Shown here: positions 9,170-16,254 of the stretch, piece after piece
Position numbering within the stretch: position 1 is the first letter of the stretch
Layout of the letters: the number at the start of each line of letters is the position of its first letter
Origin: JAAYYM01 sp964483155
GTDB taxonomy: Bacteria > Bacillota > Clostridia > Lachnospirales > Lachnospiraceae
Assembly (NCBI GenBank): GCA_964483155.1
Contig: CAZAAC010000016.1
Span: 1-50,633, forward strand
DNA: 50,633 bases
Direction of reading: 5' to 3'
Translations under genes and position numbers: made by a program
The notes under the pieces: generated by a model
What the model saw: the letters and a program-made list of their open reading frames with translations, nothing else
What the model was told of the DNA's origin: nothing
Database searches by the model: none

Positions 9170-9214
9170 ACAAAACCCTCTATCAGTCAAAGATGCTTCT
9201 CTAGAGGGTTTTGT
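9170..9214 (-). terminator. Long hairpin between rubredoxin and PFOR
   Basis: A perfect 13-bp stem (9170-9182 with 9202-9214; core AAACCCTCTA/TAGAGGGTTT) and a 19-base loop. It lies after the rubredoxin gene and about 80 bases before the PFOR start. The following T-run on the minus strand is short, so it may be a terminator with read-through or a leader structure. A TTGACT hexamer falls in the loop, but no good -10 follows. Confidence 0.5.
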
Positions 9215-9275
9215 GTGTTAGAAATTGCACTTCGGTCAGAAAAACATTTCTATCCAAATATTAAATTACTATAAA

Positions 9276-9431
9276 TCAAATAGCTGAAAATGCATCTTTC
9301 TCAAGACCACACACAGGGCAACACCAGTCATCAGGGAGATCCTTCCATGCCGTACCTGGTGCAACTCCATTTTCTGGATCACCGATTTCTGGATCATAGA
9401 TATAACCACATGGACATTCATATTTCTGCAT
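9276..9431 (-). CDS. Rubredoxin with CxCG first iron knuckle
   Basis: A 51-residue rubredoxin, a one-electron carrier that commonly serves flavodiiron proteins and rubrerythrins, both encoded nearby. The second knuckle is normal (CPVCG near residue 37) and the DPENG.APGT..DLPDDW core is typical. The first knuckle reads Cys6-Pro-Cys8-Gly rather than the usual Cys-x-x-Cys-Gly, one residue short; the DNA reading is unambiguous. The start at 9431 is set by AGGAGG 6 bases upstream, although the frame stays open for 15 more codons. Confidence 0.93.
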   Translation of the reverse strand: MQKYECPCGYIYDPEIGDPENGVAPGTAWKDLPDDWCCPVCGLEKDAFSAI

Positions 9432-9546
9432 ACTATTCCTCCTTTTTTTGCATTGTTTCAAATTATATTTTAGCACTATTTCAGCATAAACACTATCTGT
9501 TTTTATAATATTTAAACTTAATTCTTATATTCTTTCCTTCTATTTT

Positions 9547-10104
9547 TCATAAAAGTATATCACTAATGGCCTTTCTAGGCGATGGGTGCTCTCTGTCAAT
9601 ATGCTCCGTATCCAAATCTTCTTTATTTCCATAATATCCAATCGCTATCACGGCAATCACGGTATAATCATTTGAAATAGCGAATGCACTTCTTGCTGCT
9701 TCTACACTGAAACCTCCTATCGCATGCGTTATCATTCCTCTTCGTTGTGCCTCAAGATTAAGATATCCCCACGATGTTCCGGCATCAAATAAATGCCAGC
9801 GATTTTCATTTTCAGGAGAAGTAAATGTCTTTTTCGACAAAATCATCAGCAAAGCAGGTGCCTTTGATGCCCATACTTGATTCGTTGGTGCTAAAACATT
9901 CAGCATCTTTTGATGATTCTCTCCTCCATTTGCTAAAATATAACGCCATGGCTGTTCATTAAAGCAAGATGGCGCATATCTTGCAGCCTCTAATAGTGCC
10001 ATCAAATCCCCATCTGCAACTGCATGGTTAGGATCAAATGCCCTTGGCGACCATTGATTTTGAATCACTTCCATAATTTCATAATCAAATGTTCTATTTT
10101 CCAT
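9547..10104 (-). CDS. Nitroreductase-family flavoprotein
   Basis: A 185-residue FMN-dependent oxidoreductase. Family marks are RAFDP near the start, the active-site-region stretch AARYAPSCFNEQPWRY (about 42-57), the DAGTSWGYLNLEAQRRGM helix and the final IGYYG ... REHPSPRK segment. Such enzymes reduce nitro groups, quinones or flavins with NAD(P)H; the substrate is unknown. It stands alone with its own promoter, which overlaps an inverted repeat. Confidence 0.9.
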   Translation of the reverse strand: MENRTFDYEIMEVIQNQWSPRAFDPNHAVADGDLMALLEAARYAPSCFNEQPWRYILANGGENHQKMLNVLAPTNQVWASKAPALLMILSKKTFTSPENENRWHLFDAGTSWGYLNLEAQRRGMITHAIGGFSVEAARSAFAISNDYTVIAVIAIGYYGNKEDLDTEHIDREHPSPRKAISDILL

Positions 10105-10461
10105 TAATACTTTCTCCTTTCAAGGATAGATCAACTCTAGAACAAATATCCAAAATTTTAATTTACTTTACAATATTTTACCACATATTGCTATTTGCGG
10201 CAATATTTCGCTGATAATTCCTCTCTATCATCTATTACCATTTTCTCTTCCTGTCTATACATCAGCATTGTAACCCTGTGCCACAATATATGCTGTCAAT
10301 TAAATAATATGCTATAATTCTGCATATATATTTTTTTTAATTTGTTGAAATATATTTTTGTTTTATCTCGTTATATATTTTGAGGACAGTGACCAAGGAG
10401 GCATCTTTGGAAGCTGAGAGGGGAGGCGGAGAAAATAAACGAGCAGCAACAGCTTAACAAC
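10105..10461. other. Divergent intergenic region, nitroreductase / ECF sigma operon
   Basis: About 350 bases without a recognisable gene, holding outward-facing promoters. On the plus side an extended -10 (TGC then TATAAT, 10313-10318) precedes the sigma operon, and a TGTAAC at 10269-10274 could be an ECF-type -35 element. Two purine-rich ribosome-like sites occur at about 10395-10401 and 10420-10426. Confidence 0.5.
10175..10206 (-). promoter_or_regulatory. Nitroreductase promoter with overlapping inverted repeat
   Basis: Minus strand: TTGCCG (10198-10203), a 17-base spacer, then extended -10 TGG-TAAAAT (10175-10180). The inverted repeat ATATTGC-N8-GCAATAT (10185-10206) covers the -35 and spacer and could be a repressor operator. 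Confidence 0.5.
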
Positions 10462-10965
10462 ATGATTACGTCCTATCAGAATCTTATATTTACAATATGC
10501 TATAGATTTACAAATAATTATTTTGACGCAGAGGATTTGACCCAAGAAACTTTTTTATCTGCCTACAAAAACCTCAATCGGTTCGATGGGCAAAATCTGA
10601 AAGCATGGCTATGTATGATTGCCAAAAATAAATGTCTGGATTACAGGAAACGTGCTGGTGCAAGAACTGTTCCAACAGAAGATTCTTTCTTCCTCACTCT
10701 TGAGGCAAATACAGTAACTGCTTCTCCTGAAGGAATCTGTTTGGAAAATGCCGTAAAAGAGCAATTACTTTTGGCCTGCCGCAGCCTCTCTCCCCCTTAT
10801 GACGAAGTGGCAAACGCCTTTTTCTGTGAGGAACACTCCATAGAGGAACTTGCCATAAAATTTAATCGTAATGAAAAAACATTGCGGACACAGATCTACC
10901 GTGCAAAAGGAATGTTACGCAAGATTCTAACAGATTATGAAAGGAGACAGACCAACGATGAATAA
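10462..10965 (+). CDS. ECF-type RNA polymerase sigma factor
   Basis: A 167-residue sigma-70 family factor with region 2 (YQNLIFTICYRFTNNYFDAEDLTQETFLSAY, -10 recognition) and region 4 (EELAIKFNRNEKTLRTQIYRAKGML, helix-turn-helix for -35 binding). It heads an operon with three small membrane proteins, which suggests an envelope-stress circuit. The start is doubtful: the ATG at 10462 has no ribosome site, whereas GGGAGG lies 8 bases before an in-frame ATA at 10435 that would add nine residues. A CTG at 10414 is another option. I keep the first ATG and flag the problem. Confidence 0.9.
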   Translation: MITSYQNLIFTICYRFTNNYFDAEDLTQETFLSAYKNLNRFDGQNLKAWLCMIAKNKCLDYRKRAGARTVPTEDSFFLTLEANTVTASPEGICLENAVKEQLLLACRSLSPPYDEVANAFFCEEHSIEELAIKFNRNEKTLRTQIYRAKGMLRKILTDYERRQTNDE

Positions 10966-11383
10966 CATTGCCAGCTTAGAAGAATTATCCATGGAAGAAC
11001 TCATTCAGCAGGCTGAGTGTGATTTGATAACTGCACCTCACTACCTGCAAGAATCTGTCATGGAAAAAAGTCAATGCATACAAGTACAATTGCCTATGCA
11101 GATAGAAATACATGCAAAGCTTATCCCTCAAAAAATGCAGATGTTTTACTACACAATGAAAGTATCTCTCGCTATGGTCTGTACTTTGATTCTATTAGCA
11201 GTAAGTGCGTATATACCATCTGGTCTGCAAAACGGATTGGATGCAATTAAAGAACCGGTCAGTACAAAGACAACTCTTTTTACAACTACTATTTCAGAAC
11301 AAAAATCTGATTTTACGAAAACAATCAATCACTTGAAAAAGAATATCACACAAACGATTAATGGAGGTAATGCACATGAATAA
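10958..11383 (+). CDS. Putative anti-sigma-type single-pass membrane protein
   Basis: A 141-residue protein with a cytoplasmic N-terminal part of about 65 residues, one membrane segment (VSLAMVCTLILLAVSAYI) and an extracytoplasmic tail rich in Thr, Lys and Asn. It overlaps the end of the ECF sigma gene by 8 bases, and AAGGAG precedes the ATG at 10958. Position and topology fit an anti-sigma factor that holds the sigma at the membrane, but no zinc anti-sigma motif (HxxxCxxC) is present, so this is inferred from context. Confidence 0.65.
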   Translation: MNNIASLEELSMEELIQQAECDLITAPHYLQESVMEKSQCIQVQLPMQIEIHAKLIPQKMQMFYYTMKVSLAMVCTLILLAVSAYIPSGLQNGLDAIKEPVSTKTTLFTTTISEQKSDFTKTINHLKKNITQTINGGNAHE

Positions 11384-11951
11384 CTCAACTACTATGATTT
11401 GCAAGAAAAAAGGCTTTTTTACATTTTTATTTTCTCTTTTCCCCGGATGTGGGGAAATGTATCTTGGATTTTTTAAACAAGGCACCTGTATGATGCTATC
11501 TGCTTTTGTATTGATTGCAATCAGTGTAGGTCTTGATTTTGGAATTCCCATGCTATTCTTTCCCGTCCTTTGGTTTTATAGTTTTTGCCATGTACATAAT
11601 ATGGTGGCGTTGCCGGATGAAGAGTTTTATGCAATTGAGGATACTTATCTATTCATTGAGACAGGAAGCTCCATTAGCAATGTATGGGGTAAAACCAATA
11701 CAAGAAAAGTAATCGGTACAATTCTTATTGTGCTCGGAATTGCTTCCCTTTGGAATACCTTGGAATACTTTTTACGAGATCTCTTGTCCGACTATAATAT
11801 CTGGAACTACTTAAGTCCTTTCTTTCATGTTTTCCCACAATTTATTATTGGTGTTATCATCGTCATTCTTGGTATCTTGCTAATTAAAGGAAAGAAAAAA
11901 GAATTGGATTTCTCTAATACAACACCTGCCATTTCATCAAAAGAAAATTAG
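11376..11951 (+). CDS. Multi-pass membrane protein with TM2-like N-terminus
   Basis: A 191-residue membrane protein. The N-terminal part resembles TM2 domains (LFSLFPGCGEMYLGFFKQG then a hydrophobic segment), and two further hydrophobic segments near the C-terminus resemble LiaF/DUF5668-type pairs. The start at 11376 follows GGAGGT by 7 bases; it overlaps the preceding gene by 8 bases. Third gene of the ECF sigma operon; likely senses or responds to envelope state, but no function can be given. Confidence 0.75.
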   Translation: MNNSTTMICKKKGFFTFLFSLFPGCGEMYLGFFKQGTCMMLSAFVLIAISVGLDFGIPMLFFPVLWFYSFCHVHNMVALPDEEFYAIEDTYLFIETGSSISNVWGKTNTRKVIGTILIVLGIASLWNTLEYFLRDLLSDYNIWNYLSPFFHVFPQFIIGVIIVILGILLIKGKKKELDFSNTTPAISSKEN

Positions 11952-11963
11952 GAGGGATGAATT

Positions 11964-12275
11964 ATGTTAAACAGAACTCATAGAGTGGGATCCTTTACAC
12001 TCGGCATCTCCCTTGTCGCAATAGGAATTGCTTACCTGATGCACCTATTCTTCCCGTCACTATCCTATTTAATGATTATTCAGGCATGGCCAATCATATT
12101 TGTATTGCTTGGTATTGAAATAATATTAAGTAATCTCAAAACAAATGAAAGCACTTCTTTTGTCTATGATAAAACTGCCATCTTCTTGACTGCAATGCTG
12201 ATATTGTTTTCAATGGGGTTAGGTACACTCTCCATGTTGTTTGAAAAAAGTACCCATGTTCATCTATCTTTATAA
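11964..12275 (+). CDS. Small membrane protein, LiaF/DUF5668-like
   Basis: A 103-residue protein with three or four hydrophobic segments (LGISLVAIGIAYLMHLFF, LMIIQAWPIIFVLLGIEIIL, AIFLTAMLILFSMGLGTLSML). The pattern WPIIFVLLGIEIIL is typical of the LiaI/LiaF-type transmembrane region in cell-envelope stress proteins. AGGAGG lies 7 bases before the ATG, and the gene is 12 bases after the previous one, closing the ECF operon before a terminator. Confidence 0.7.
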   Translation: MLNRTHRVGSFTLGISLVAIGIAYLMHLFFPSLSYLMIIQAWPIIFVLLGIEIILSNLKTNESTSFVYDKTAIFLTAMLILFSMGLGTLSMLFEKSTHVHLSL

Positions 12276-12303
12276 AACTTCTATCTATAGTACGGATCAA
12301 TTC

Positions 12304-12343
12304 AACCCATCTTACATTGTCCAAAATGCAAGATGGGTTTTCT
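12304..12343 (+). terminator. Intrinsic terminator of the ECF sigma operon
   Basis: Perfect 10-bp stem AACCCATCTT/AAGATGGGTT (12304-12313 with 12330-12339), followed by TTCT. Confidence 0.8.
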
Positions 12344-12347
12344 GTAC

Positions 12348-12375
12348 TTGCTTTTTTTTGTATTTCATGTAAAAT
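12348..12375 (+). promoter_or_regulatory. Candidate promoter for the ABC-F gene
   Basis: TTGCTT (12348-12353), 16-base spacer, TAAAAT (12370-12375), about 90 bases before the start codon. The leader also holds a short hairpin, ATTGT/ACAAT. Confidence 0.4.
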
Positions 12376-12464
12376 AGTAGGGGCAGTTATGTATGCGATT
12401 TTATCAAATATTGTTATTTTACAATAAATAGTGAATAAACAAGTAATAAAAAGGGGTTTTTATA

Positions 12465-14102
12465 ATGATTAGTGCAAATAATGTAACTCTCAGATTAGGT
12501 AAAAAAGCGTTGTTTGAAGACGTTAATATCAAATTTACGGAAGGAAACTGTTATGGTTTAATTGGTGCAAATGGTGCTGGAAAATCGACTTTTCTCCGTA
12601 TATTATCAGGCGACCTAGAAACTACTACAGGAGATATTGTAATTACTGCGGGACAGCGCCTGTCCGTGCTTGAACAGGATCATTTTAAGTATGATGCCTA
12701 TTTGGTCATTGATACTGTTATTATGGGTAATGAAAGACTATACCAGATTATGAAGGAAAAAGATGAGATCTATGCAAAAGAAGACTTTTCCGATGAAGAT
12801 GGGATGCGTGCCAGCGAACTTGAAGCAGAATTTGCTGAAATGGGCGGTTGGGAAGCAGAATCAAATGCTGCAATGCTCTTAAATGGTTTGGGTATCGAAA
12901 CAGAACTTCATGCTTCCACCATGGGTGATTTAAACGGTAGTGATAAAGTTAAGGTTCTTCTGGCCAAGGCTCTTTTTGGTAACCCTGATATTCTTCTGCT
13001 TGATGAACCGACAAACCATCTGGATCTCGACGCCATTGCCTGGCTGGAAGAGTTTCTGATTAATTTTGAAAATACAGTTATTGTTGTATCACATGACAGA
13101 TATTTTTTAAATAAAGTATGTACACATACTGCTGATATCGACTATGGCAAAATTCAGTTATATGCTGGTAATTATGATTTTTGGTATGAATCCAGTCAAT
13201 TACTTGTCAAACAAATGAAAGACTCAAATAAGAAAAAGGAAGAGAAAATAAAAGAATTACAGGAATTTATTTCTCGTTTTTCAGCAAATGCTTCTAAATC
13301 GAAGCAGGCAACTTCTCGTAAGAAAGCACTCGAGAAGATCGAACTTGATGACATAAAGCCATCTTCTAGAAAATATCCTTATGTTGATTTTCGTCCCGAA
13401 CGTGAAATTGGTAATGAAGTGCTTACTGTTGAAGGTATTTCTAAAACGATAGATGGCGTGAAAATTTTAGACAATGTTTCTTTTATTCTTAGCCGCGAAG
13501 ATAAAGTAGCTTTCGTTGGAGGCAATGAACTTGCTAAGACAGTATTATTCAAAATATTAACGAATGAGATGGAGCCAGATGCAGGATCTTATAAATGGGG
13601 TGTTACTACATCTCAGGCTTATTTTCCAAAAGACTCTACAGATGAATTTAATAATGATTTGACAATAACAGATTGGCTTACAGGCTACTCTCCTATCAAG
13701 GATGTCACATATGTACGTGGTTTTCTTGGCAGAATGCTTTTTCCTGGTGAGGACGGCGTAAAAAAGGTTAAAATTCTCTCTGGTGGGGAGAAGGTACGTT
13801 GTCTGCTATCAAAGATGATGATTAGCGCTTCTAATGTATTGATTCTTGATGAACCTACTAATCATTTAGATATGGAATCCATCACGGCTCTGAATAATGG
13901 ATTGATTAAGTTTCCCGGTGTGATTTTATTTGCCTCACATGACCATCAATTTGTGCAGACAACTGCAAACCGCATCATGGAAATCATTCCTGGTGGTATT
14001 TTGATTGATAAAAGTACGACTTACGATGAGTATCTCGAAAGTGATGAAATGGCTCGTAAACGTTTTGTGTACACTGCCGATAAAGAAGATGATGAAAATT
14101 AA
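12465..14102 (+). CDS. ABC-F family ATPase (YbiT/YkpA-like)
   Basis: A 545-residue soluble protein with two ABC domains joined by a charged linker (about residues 245-310), the layout of ABC-F ribosome-associated factors; there are no membrane segments. First domain: Walker A GANGAGKST and LLLDEPTNHLD, but its signature reads LNGSDKVKV rather than LSGGQ. Second domain: its P-loop reads GGNELAKT, with Ala where Gly is normal, while its signature LSGGEKVR and DEPTNHLD are intact. Both departures resemble the YkpA/YbiT branch. ABC-F proteins act on ribosomal peptidyl-transfer or give antibiotic protection; the role here is not known. Confidence 0.9.
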   Translation: MISANNVTLRLGKKALFEDVNIKFTEGNCYGLIGANGAGKSTFLRILSGDLETTTGDIVITAGQRLSVLEQDHFKYDAYLVIDTVIMGNERLYQIMKEKDEIYAKEDFSDEDGMRASELEAEFAEMGGWEAESNAAMLLNGLGIETELHASTMGDLNGSDKVKVLLAKALFGNPDILLLDEPTNHLDLDAIAWLEEFLINFENTVIVVSHDRYFLNKVCTHTADIDYGKIQLYAGNYDFWYESSQLLVKQMKDSNKKKEEKIKELQEFISRFSANASKSKQATSRKKALEKIELDDIKPSSRKYPYVDFRPEREIGNEVLTVEGISKTIDGVKILDNVSFILSREDKVAFVGGNELAKTVLFKILTNEMEPDAGSYKWGVTTSQAYFPKDSTDEFNNDLTITDWLTGYSPIKDVTYVRGFLGRMLFPGEDGVKKVKILSGGEKVRCLLSKMMISASNVLILDEPTNHLDMESITALNNGLIKFPGVILFASHDHQFVQTTANRIMEIIPGGILIDKSTTYDEYLESDEMARKRFVYTADKEDDEN

Positions 14103-14109
14103 TACATGG

Positions 14110-14132
14110 GCGGCATGCAGACAGCATGTCGC
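14110..14132 (+). terminator. Hairpin after the ABC-F gene
   Basis: Nine-bp stem with one G-T pair (GCGGCATGC/GCATGTCGC) and a 5-base loop, starting 8 bases after the stop codon. The tail is only moderately T-rich. Confidence 0.5.
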
Positions 14133-14202
14133 TTAATATTATGTAAACCATACGCGTGCAATATTATTACTTCACTGCCACTCTACAAAAGGAGGTTCGC
14201 AT

Positions 14203-15048
14203 ATGAACTACATAGATTTGCATGTACATTCGAATAAATCCGATGGTTCTTATTCACCCAGCGATCTTGTATCCTATGCTGTTGAAAAAAAACTGGTTGC
14301 TTTTGCGCTTACAGATCACGACACAGTTGCGGGCCTTGATGAGGCAATTTCTTTTGCTAAAGCATCAGCACCCGATTGCGAGGTGATTCCTGGGATTGAA
14401 CTTTCCACAGAATATGAGAAAAGAGATATTCATATCCTTGGACTCTATATTGACTATAAAAACGATACCTTTCTTCATTATCTGACTGCATTTCAAAATT
14501 CCAGAGAACTTCGTAATGAGAAAATGTGTATCAAGCTAAACGAATATGGCATCGATATCAGTATGATAAAATTACGTGAACGCTTTCCCGATTCCGTCGT
14601 GACACGTGGCCTCTATGCCAAATATATGTTTGAAACGAAGCAGATTAAAAATATGCAGGAAGCCTTTGACCGATATATCGGTGATAGAGGACCTTGTTTT
14701 GTGCCACGTGAGAAGGTGACTCCTGAGCAGGCAATCAAGCTTATTCTTTCAGCCGGTGGTATCGCAGTGTTAGCGCATCCTATTCTCTATCATATGAGCA
14801 ACCGAAAATTAGATGCTTTTGTTTCACAATTGAAAGAGGCTGGGCTTTCAGGTATTGAAGCTATTTATACGACATATGCTGCAAGTGACGAACGAGAGAT
14901 GAAACGCCTTGCCATAAAATACAATTTGTTTATCACAGGTGGATCTGACTTTCACGGAACAACCAAGCCAAACACAGATTTAGGTATCGGTTACGGAAAG
15001 TTGCGGATACCCGAGGAATTATTACTTATCATTAAAAACAGAACTTAG
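14203..15048 (+). CDS. PHP-domain phosphoesterase
   Basis: A 281-residue metal-dependent phosphoesterase of the PHP superfamily. Visible motifs are DLHVHSNKSDGSYSP (metal ligands His7, His9), LTDHDT (about 37-42), PGIELST, VLAHP (about 190) and GGSDFHG (about 246). This resembles the TrpH/YciV branch, which includes RNase AM (a 5'-3' exonuclease) and 3',5'-nucleotide phosphatases. AAAGGAGG precedes the ATG. The HAD phosphatase gene follows after about 57 bases. Confidence 0.9.
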   Translation: MNYIDLHVHSNKSDGSYSPSDLVSYAVEKKLVAFALTDHDTVAGLDEAISFAKASAPDCEVIPGIELSTEYEKRDIHILGLYIDYKNDTFLHYLTAFQNSRELRNEKMCIKLNEYGIDISMIKLRERFPDSVVTRGLYAKYMFETKQIKNMQEAFDRYIGDRGPCFVPREKVTPEQAIKLILSAGGIAVLAHPILYHMSNRKLDAFVSQLKEAGLSGIEAIYTTYAASDEREMKRLAIKYNLFITGGSDFHGTTKPNTDLGIGYGKLRIPEELLLIIKNRT

Positions 15049-15105
15049 TTTTTCATATTTATGGCTAAAAAAGTAATCATTATTTCAGAAAAGGACAATC
15101 AAAAA

Positions 15106-15927
15106 ATGGATGAAACAAGAATTCTTTTTACCGACTTGGATGGTACTCTACTAAATGATCACAAGAAAATAAGCAAGCATACTTTAGAAACGATTCATCG
15201 TATGACAGCTATGGGCCATAAATTTGTAATTTCCTCAGGACGCCCAATTAATAGTGTCCTTGCGGTTGCAGAGGAGTTTGGTTTTACTGGTCCTGGTTCT
15301 TATGTATCTGCATTTAATGGTGGCCTGATTTATGATTGTTATGCCCAGAACACCTTACTGCGCTCTCCTATTCCAATGAAATACGTGCGGCACATTTTCG
15401 ATTATGCTCGTAAGGCAGGCATGCATGCACATACTTACACGGCAACACATATCACATGTGAACGTGAAACTGCTGAACTGAACCACTATAGAGAACATAT
15501 AAAAATGCCTGTTCTCATTGTGGATGATGTAACAACGGTATTGAAGGAAGAACCCATGAAAATCATTGTCATGGATTTAAACGGCCGCGAGAATCTCGAA
15601 CAATTTCGCACAGGTTTGGAAATCTGGGCCAGCAATAAAGTCAGTTCTACTTTTTCAAGTCCATTTTTACTAGAATATGGTTCTCTTTCCTCAACAAAGG
15701 GGAATGGTGTCAAATTCTTATGTGACTATTTTAATATTCCTATTGAAAACGCAATTGCCGTTGGAGATGAAGAAAATGATGTTTCTATGCTGGAAGTAGC
15801 CGGGGTTGGCGTTGCTATGCATAATGCTACCGATTTCACAAAAAAAGCCGCCGATTATGTTACCAAAAATGACAACAATCACGACGGGCTTTCTGAAATT
15901 ATTGAAAAGTATGTATTAAATAACTAG
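15106..15927 (+). CDS. Cof-type HAD-superfamily phosphatase
   Basis: A 273-residue HAD hydrolase of the Cof/YbiV type: motif I FTDLDGTLL with nucleophile Asp, motif II ISSGRP, the Lys region KGNGVKFL and the acidic motif GDEENDVSML, with a C2 cap domain between. Such enzymes dephosphorylate sugar phosphates or cofactors such as pyridoxal phosphate or flavins. The frame opens at 15061, but that ATG has no ribosome site; AAAGGA precedes the ATG at 15106 and the usual N-terminus follows. Confidence 0.9.
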   Translation: MDETRILFTDLDGTLLNDHKKISKHTLETIHRMTAMGHKFVISSGRPINSVLAVAEEFGFTGPGSYVSAFNGGLIYDCYAQNTLLRSPIPMKYVRHIFDYARKAGMHAHTYTATHITCERETAELNHYREHIKMPVLIVDDVTTVLKEEPMKIIVMDLNGRENLEQFRTGLEIWASNKVSSTFSSPFLLEYGSLSSTKGNGVKFLCDYFNIPIENAIAVGDEENDVSMLEVAGVGVAMHNATDFTKKAADYVTKNDNNHDGLSEIIEKYVLNN

Positions 15928-15959
15928 GAACCCTCTTAATCATGTTTTCCTCTATATAT

Positions 15960-16223
15960 CTATGCCTCGACGATTAAATATCTTCCATCTGCAATTTTGA
16001 ATACTTCAGATTCCTCTTCCAAATCCATAAGATCTAGACCCATAATATCTGCTCCACTTTCATCAAAATACTCACGTACCTCATCGAGCGAATTAACTAC
16101 CACTGCCATACAGTCTTCAAGAAATGTTTCTGCTTCCTCAATTGTTTCCGCTACCGGCTCTTCAAACAACTTCCCCTGATTTCTCAAAAAAGTCTTTAAT
16201 ACCTCTTCATCATATTCATGCAT
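15960..16223 (-). CDS. Small acidic conserved protein of unknown function
   Basis: An 87-residue, strongly acidic soluble protein with patterns EEAETFLEDCMAVVVNSLDEVREYFDESGAD and a final DGRYLIVEA. I recall similar small proteins in Clostridia being labelled glyoxalase in databases, but I see no glyoxalase metal ligands, so I give no function. The start at 16223 follows GGGAGG by 7 bases. It lies 31 bases after ppk1 and appears to be the last gene of the polyphosphate operon. Confidence 0.75.
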   Translation of the reverse strand: MHEYDEEVLKTFLRNQGKLFEEPVAETIEEAETFLEDCMAVVVNSLDEVREYFDESGADIMGLDLMDLEEESEVFKIADGRYLIVEA

Positions 16224-16254
16224 ATTATCGCCTCCCATTATCATTTTGCGTTCT

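Noticed and set aside
15960..16223. Glyoxalase
   Set aside because: I recall this label being attached to similar small proteins, but the sequence is acidic, only 87 residues, and shows no glyoxalase I or II metal ligands.
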